Shown here: positions 60,683 to 64,000 of the stretch, one piece after another
Numbering within the stretch: the stretch's first letter is position 1
How the letters are laid out: each line of letters starts with the position of its first letter
NCBI RefSeq assembly: GCF_012932215.1
Contig: NZ_CP048788.1
Span: 2,976,001 to 3,040,000 of the forward strand
Source of the DNA: Roseobacter ponti
Lineage (GTDB): Bacteria > Pseudomonadota > Alphaproteobacteria > Rhodobacterales > Rhodobacteraceae
Length of the DNA stretch: 64,000 nucleotides
Reading direction: 5' to 3'
The notes under the pieces: model-generated
What the model was told of the DNA's origin: nothing
What the model saw: only the letters and a program-made list of their open reading frames with translations
The model's database searches: none
Translations under genes and position numbers: made by a program

Positions 60683-62332
60683 TCACATATTGGGGTAATT
60701 CGGTCCGTCGCCGCCCTGCGGTGTGGTCCAGACGATATTCTGTGCAGGATCTTTGATGTCACAGGTCTTACAGTGCACGCAGTTCTGGAAGTTGATCACA
60801 AAACGGGTGTCTTTGCCCGCCTCTTCCACGAACTCATAAACCCCGGCCGGGCAGTACCGCGCCGAGGGGCCCGCGTATTTCGGCAGGTTGCTTTCGACGG
60901 GCACGGAGGCATCCTTCAGCGTCAGATGCGCAGGCTGGTTTTCTTCATGATTGGTGAAGGAGAAAGCCACGTTTGTCAGCCGGTCAAAGGACAGTTTTCC
61001 GTCGGGTTTCGGGTAATCGATGACTTTGTGCTTTGATGCTTCTTCGGTGGCCTCAGCGTCGGTTTTGCCATGCCCCATGGTGCCGAGCAGCGAGAACCCC
61101 AGGGTATTCGTCCACATATCGAACCCACCCAGTGCCAGACTGGCGGTCAGCCCGCGTTTTGACCACAACGGCTTAACATTGCGCACCTTTTTCAGGTCCT
61201 GTCCGATGGCTCCCTCGCGTACGGTGGTCTCATAATCGTTGAGTTCATCGCCGCTGCGTTCTGCAGAAATCGCGGCGGATGCGGCTTCGGCGGCTGCCAT
61301 GCCAGAGAGCATCGCGTTATGATTGCCCTTGATGCGCGGTACGTTGACCATGCCCACCGAACAGCCCAGCAGAGCGACACCGGGTGCCACCATTCTGGGC
61401 ATTGACTGGTATCCGCCTTCGCTGATCGCGCGCGCGCCATAGGCCACGCGTTTGCCGCCTTCCAGCAGATCCGCGACCATCGGATGGTGCTTGAAACGCT
61501 GGAATTCCATATACGGGAAAAGATGCGGGTTTTTGTAGTTCAGGTGAACTACGAAACCAACGTAAACCTGATTATTTTCAAGATGATAGATAAAGGAACC
61601 ACCGCCCGCGTTGCTGCCCAGCGGCCAGCCCATCGTGTGTGTAACCGAGCCCTCTTTGTGTTTGGCCGGGTCAATCTCCCAGATCTCTTTCATGCCGAGA
61701 CCGTATTTCTGCGGCTCGCGGCCGTCTCTGAGCTCGTATTTTTCGATGACCTGTTTTGACAGAGACCCGCGCACTCCCTCACTGAGGAAGACGTATTTGC
61801 CGTGCAGCTCCATGCCCGGCTCGTAGCTGTCGCCCCTGGTGCCGTCAGGGTTCCTGCCGAACTCGCCTGCAACGACGCCTTTGACCTCGCCGTTCTCACC
61901 ATAGACCAGCTCAGAGCAGGACATTCCGGGGAAAATCTCGACACCCAGTTCTTCGGCCTGCTCCGCCATCCAGCGGCAGACATTGCCCATGGAGACGATG
62001 TAGTTGCCGTGGTTGTTCATCAGCGGCGGCATCGGCCAGTTCGGAATGCGCAGCTGTCCTGCTTCACCCAGCATATAGAAGTTATCGTCTTTCACAGGAA
62101 CGTTAAGGGGGGCGCCTTTGGCTTTCCAGTCGGGTATCAGCGCGTTGAGACCGGAGGGGTCCAGCACCGCACCGGAGAGGATATGCGCGCCGACCTCGGA
62201 TCCTTTTTCCAGCACCACGACGTTACAGTCGGCATTAAGCTGTTTGAGGCGGATCGCTGCGGAAAGTCCCGCTGGCCCTGCACCAACAATTACAACATCG
62301 TATTCCATTGCTTCGCGTTGCGTGTCAGTCAT
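60683..62332 (-). CDS. Electron transfer flavoprotein-ubiquinone oxidoreductase
   Basis: 549 residues, usual family length. Passes electrons from ETF to ubiquinone during beta-oxidation and amino-acid catabolism. FAD motif VVIVGAGPAGLSAA near 15-28, membrane/ubiquinone region in the middle, and the C-terminal 4Fe-4S ligands CVHCKTCD followed by PAQNIVWTTPQGG. ATG 62332 begins the family-typical protein; the frame to 62440 does not. Confidence 0.96.
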   Translation of the reverse strand: MTDTQREAMEYDVVIVGAGPAGLSAAIRLKQLNADCNVVVLEKGSEVGAHILSGAVLDPSGLNALIPDWKAKGAPLNVPVKDDNFYMLGEAGQLRIPNWPMPPLMNNHGNYIVSMGNVCRWMAEQAEELGVEIFPGMSCSELVYGENGEVKGVVAGEFGRNPDGTRGDSYEPGMELHGKYVFLSEGVRGSLSKQVIEKYELRDGREPQKYGLGMKEIWEIDPAKHKEGSVTHTMGWPLGSNAGGGSFIYHLENNQVYVGFVVHLNYKNPHLFPYMEFQRFKHHPMVADLLEGGKRVAYGARAISEGGYQSMPRMVAPGVALLGCSVGMVNVPRIKGNHNAMLSGMAAAEAASAAISAERSGDELNDYETTVREGAIGQDLKKVRNVKPLWSKRGLTASLALGGFDMWTNTLGFSLLGTMGHGKTDAEATEEASKHKVIDYPKPDGKLSFDRLTNVAFSFTNHEENQPAHLTLKDASVPVESNLPKYAGPSARYCPAGVYEFVEEAGKDTRFVINFQNCVHCKTCDIKDPAQNIVWTTPQGGDGPNYPNM

Positions 62333-62494
62333 CGGTCGGCTTCCCTTCTGTGACAGTCCGGCATGGCACTCCCGGATCAGTAATCGCTCGCGATTGGCTA
62401 AACCAGGCGTTAGCACAATGCAATCGCAACGGAGCGTCAAAACCGCCCGCCAACTCTTTTCGCGGCCGGTTTTTGTGCACGTACCGCCGCGTGG

Positions 62495-62947
62495 TCAGCC
62501 GGGCCGGTCACCCATGAGATAGCGGGGACCGGGGCCCTTCTCCGCCACTTTGTCAGCGGGGTTGTAGAGCGCGCAGGTGGGCAGGCTCAGGCATCCACAG
62601 CCGATGCATCCGTCCAGATTATCCCGCAGCCGCTCCAGCGTTTCGATCCGCGCGTTCAGCCTTGCACGAAAGCGGGTGGATATCCTCTTCCAGTCGGCTT
62701 TCGTCGGCGTCCGCCCGCCAGGCAGATGATCAAGCTCCCGGCGAATTTCAGGCAGCGTAAAGCCGAACTGCCGGGCAATGATTACAAAGCTGAGGCGACG
62801 AAGGTCCGAGCGTTCGAACCGCCGCTGTCCGCCCGGATTGCGCCAGGGCCGGATTAGCCCCTGTTCCTCGTAATAGCGGATTGCAGAAACCGCGAGGCCG
62901 GTTCTCTGCGCCAGCGCACCAATGCTCAATCCGTCGCGTCCCGCCAT
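62495..62947 (-). CDS. soxR: Redox-sensitive transcriptional activator SoxR
   Basis: 150 residues, MerR family. HTH at 7-30 (LSIGALAQRTGLAVSAIRYY) and the 2Fe-2S motif C-x2-C-x-C-x5-C (CIGCGCLSLPTC) near 114-125. It is divergent from the VOC gene over 76 bases that contain a SoxR box. No soxS is present, as in most non-enteric bacteria, where SoxR directly controls a small regulon. Confidence 0.96.
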   Translation of the reverse strand: MAGRDGLSIGALAQRTGLAVSAIRYYEEQGLIRPWRNPGGQRRFERSDLRRLSFVIIARQFGFTLPEIRRELDHLPGGRTPTKADWKRISTRFRARLNARIETLERLRDNLDGCIGCGCLSLPTCALYNPADKVAEKGPGPRYLMGDRPG

Positions 62948-62957
62948 GACAGACCCC

Positions 62958-62988
62958 TTGACCTCAAGTTAGCTTGAGGAATTACGAT
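62958..62988 (+). promoter_or_regulatory. SoxR-controlled promoter with SoxR box
   Basis: CCTCAAGTTAGCTTGAGG at 62962-62979 matches the classical soxS operator at all but one base. -35 is TTGACC (62958-62963) and -10 is TACGAT (62983-62988) with a 19-base spacer, the over-long spacing that MerR-family activators correct. The direction is toward the VOC gene. Confidence 0.93.
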
Positions 62989-63023
62989 GACGGGAATCAT
63001 ACAACAGAACAAGGAAATTCCCG

Positions 63024-63404
63024 ATGCCCGCCGAACTGGAACACGCAAACATCACCGTCTCCGACGCCACAGCCACCGCTGCATGGATGAGCGGGCTTTT
63101 TGACTGGCACATCCGCTGGCAGGGCCCGAGCCTTGATGGCGGAATTTCCGTTCATGTCGGTACGGAGCGCACGTATATCGCGCTTTATCAGCCCTCCCGG
63201 ACTACACAGGAGGGCGACAACAGCTACACAACACGCGGCGGGCTGAACCATCTTGCTGTGACCGTAGATGATATCGCGGCAACAGAAAAAGCCGTCAGCA
63301 AAGCAGGTTTCACTGCGGTGAATCATGCGGATTATGAACCGGGGCTTCGGTTTTACTTCCACGATCATGACGGGATCGAGTACGAGGTCGTACAATACAC
63401 CTGA
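63024..63404 (+). CDS. VOC-family (glyoxalase/dioxygenase fold) protein
   Basis: 126 residues. One vicinal-oxygen-chelate unit with two beta-alpha-beta-beta-beta halves: [18 protein letters not shown] at 5-22 and [20 protein letters not shown] at 71-90, ending [16 protein letters not shown] with the likely metal-binding His/Glu. Substrate unknown. Behind a SoxR box, it is probably induced by redox-cycling compounds and may bind or modify such a toxin. Confidence 0.9.
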   Translation: MPAELEHANITVSDATATAAWMSGLFDWHIRWQGPSLDGGISVHVGTERTYIALYQPSRTTQEGDNSYTTRGGLNHLAVTVDDIAATEKAVSKAGFTAVNHADYEPGLRFYFHDHDGIEYEVVQYT

Positions 63405-63549
63405 GCCCCCGCAGCAGCCGCCAAAACCCGCCGGCTGCCCGTTGCACCCCCTTGCAATTCACCCCGCCCTCAGGTCAGGTAGGAACCATCTGAGATCCGC
63501 GGCCCCCCGGCGACACCGGGCGGGCCGCTGTAATTCGTGGAAGGCGCCG

Positions 63550-64000
63550 ATGGACAAGATACCGATGACCCGCAAAGGACATGCTGAACTTGAGGCTGAA
63601 CTCAAGCAGCTGAAGTCCGTGGAACGTCCGGCGATCATCAAGGCGATTGCCGAAGCGCGCGAGCACGGCGATCTGTCTGAGAATGCCGAGTACCATTCTG
63701 CACGCGAAAAGCAGTCTTTTATCGAAGGCCGTGTTAAAGAGCTCGAAGGTGTTCTGGGCCTTGCAGAGGTGATCGATCCGTCAAAGATGTCGGGCACGAT
63801 CAAATTCGGTGCGACCGTGACCCTCGTGGATGAAGACACGGATGAGGAAAAAACCTGGCAGATCGTCGGCGAACACGAGGCCAGCATCGAAAAAGGTCTG
63901 CTGAACATCAAATCGCCCATTGCACGGGCGCTGATTGGTAAGGATGAGGGCGACAGCGTTGAAGTGCGCACGCCCGGCGGGGAGAAATCCTACGAGGTTC
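63550..64000 (+). CDS. greA: Transcription elongation factor GreA, 3' end cut by window
   Basis: 150 residues visible of about 157. N-terminal coiled coil ([37 protein letters not shown] with the acidic tip residues) and C-terminal FKBP-like domain ending GEKSYEV at the edge. Rescues backtracked RNA polymerase by stimulating transcript cleavage. No stop is reached before base 64000. Confidence 0.96.
   Translation, partial: MDKIPMTRKGHAELEAELKQLKSVERPAIIKAIAEAREHGDLSENAEYHSAREKQSFIEGRVKELEGVLGLAEVIDPSKMSGTIKFGATVTLVDEDTDEEKTWQIVGEHEASIEKGLLNIKSPIARALIGKDEGDSVEVRTPGGEKSYEV

Overview
The window is a GC-rich, gene-dense chromosomal segment of an alphaproteobacterium, most likely a marine member of the Rhodobacteraceae (Roseobacter group). 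This rests on gene content: a five-gene F1-only ATP synthase operon (atpHAGDC) without the F0 genes, a DUF1150/Hsp20 pair, DUF2125, a Hint_2-type protein, lone GcvA-like LysR regulators, homospermidine synthase, ETF-ubiquinone oxidoreductase, a long-chain polyprenyl diphosphate synthase, and groESL behind a CIRCE element. I see no tRNA or rRNA gene, no insertion sequence, integrase, prophage or CRISPR array. The segment reads as core chromosome with small accessory pockets. lgt is cut by the left edge and greA by the right edge.

Layout. 1-4.2 kb: lgt, a MidA-type methyltransferase and pgeF in an overlapping operon, then a very basic 48-residue microprotein gene behind two sequence dyads, then a Hint-domain protein that lacks the usual Cys. 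4.2-9.4 kb: an Lrp regulator divergent from trxB, a lone cytochrome P450, a PhzF-like isomerase, a small heat-shock gene with its DUF1150 partner, and a DUF465 gene. 9.4-16 kb: purEK, an isolated PhnM-like amidohydrolase coupled to a secreted lipase-like protein, a Nudix hydrolase, an EamA transporter, and a divergent histidine kinase/response regulator pair. 16-28.7 kb: groESL, a PD-(D/E)XK-like protein, Mn-type pyrophosphatase, a HAD hydrolase, a MaoC hydratase, ribF-ycgN-aldolase, an alpha/beta hydrolase with a DsbA-fold isomerase, prs, and an arginine:glycine amidinotransferase-like locus with a divergent LysR gene.

30-44.7 kb: the F1 operon, gloB, clpA, a 0.6 kb stretch without genes, then a MotA/ExbB-like plus MotB/OmpA-like stator pair whose second member carries a roughly 450-residue coiled coil, then a ChaC-like cyclotransferase and DUF2125. 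44.7-50.5 kb: hss, hisC, tyrA and an extensin-like protein in one direction, a methyltransferase, rpsD. 50.5-64 kb: tag, a stand-alone EAL protein, phaA-phaB, a second LysR gene divergent from a 38-residue ORF, a second DUF465 gene, DUF2007-trmN6, polyprenyl diphosphate synthase, ispE behind a TPR protein, ETF-QO, soxR divergent from a VOC gene with an excellent SoxR box, and greA.

The loci I would look at first are the stator pair (39893-43035), the amidinotransferase locus with its microprotein and LysR regulator (27002-29650), the dyad-controlled basic microprotein (2846-3129), the SoxR-controlled VOC gene, and the gene-free interval at 39.3-39.9 kb. Nothing here is demonstrably a new defence system. 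The stator pair resembles ZorAB only in general architecture and has no ZorC, ZorD or ZorE partner. All calls come from reading the sequence and translations without database searches.
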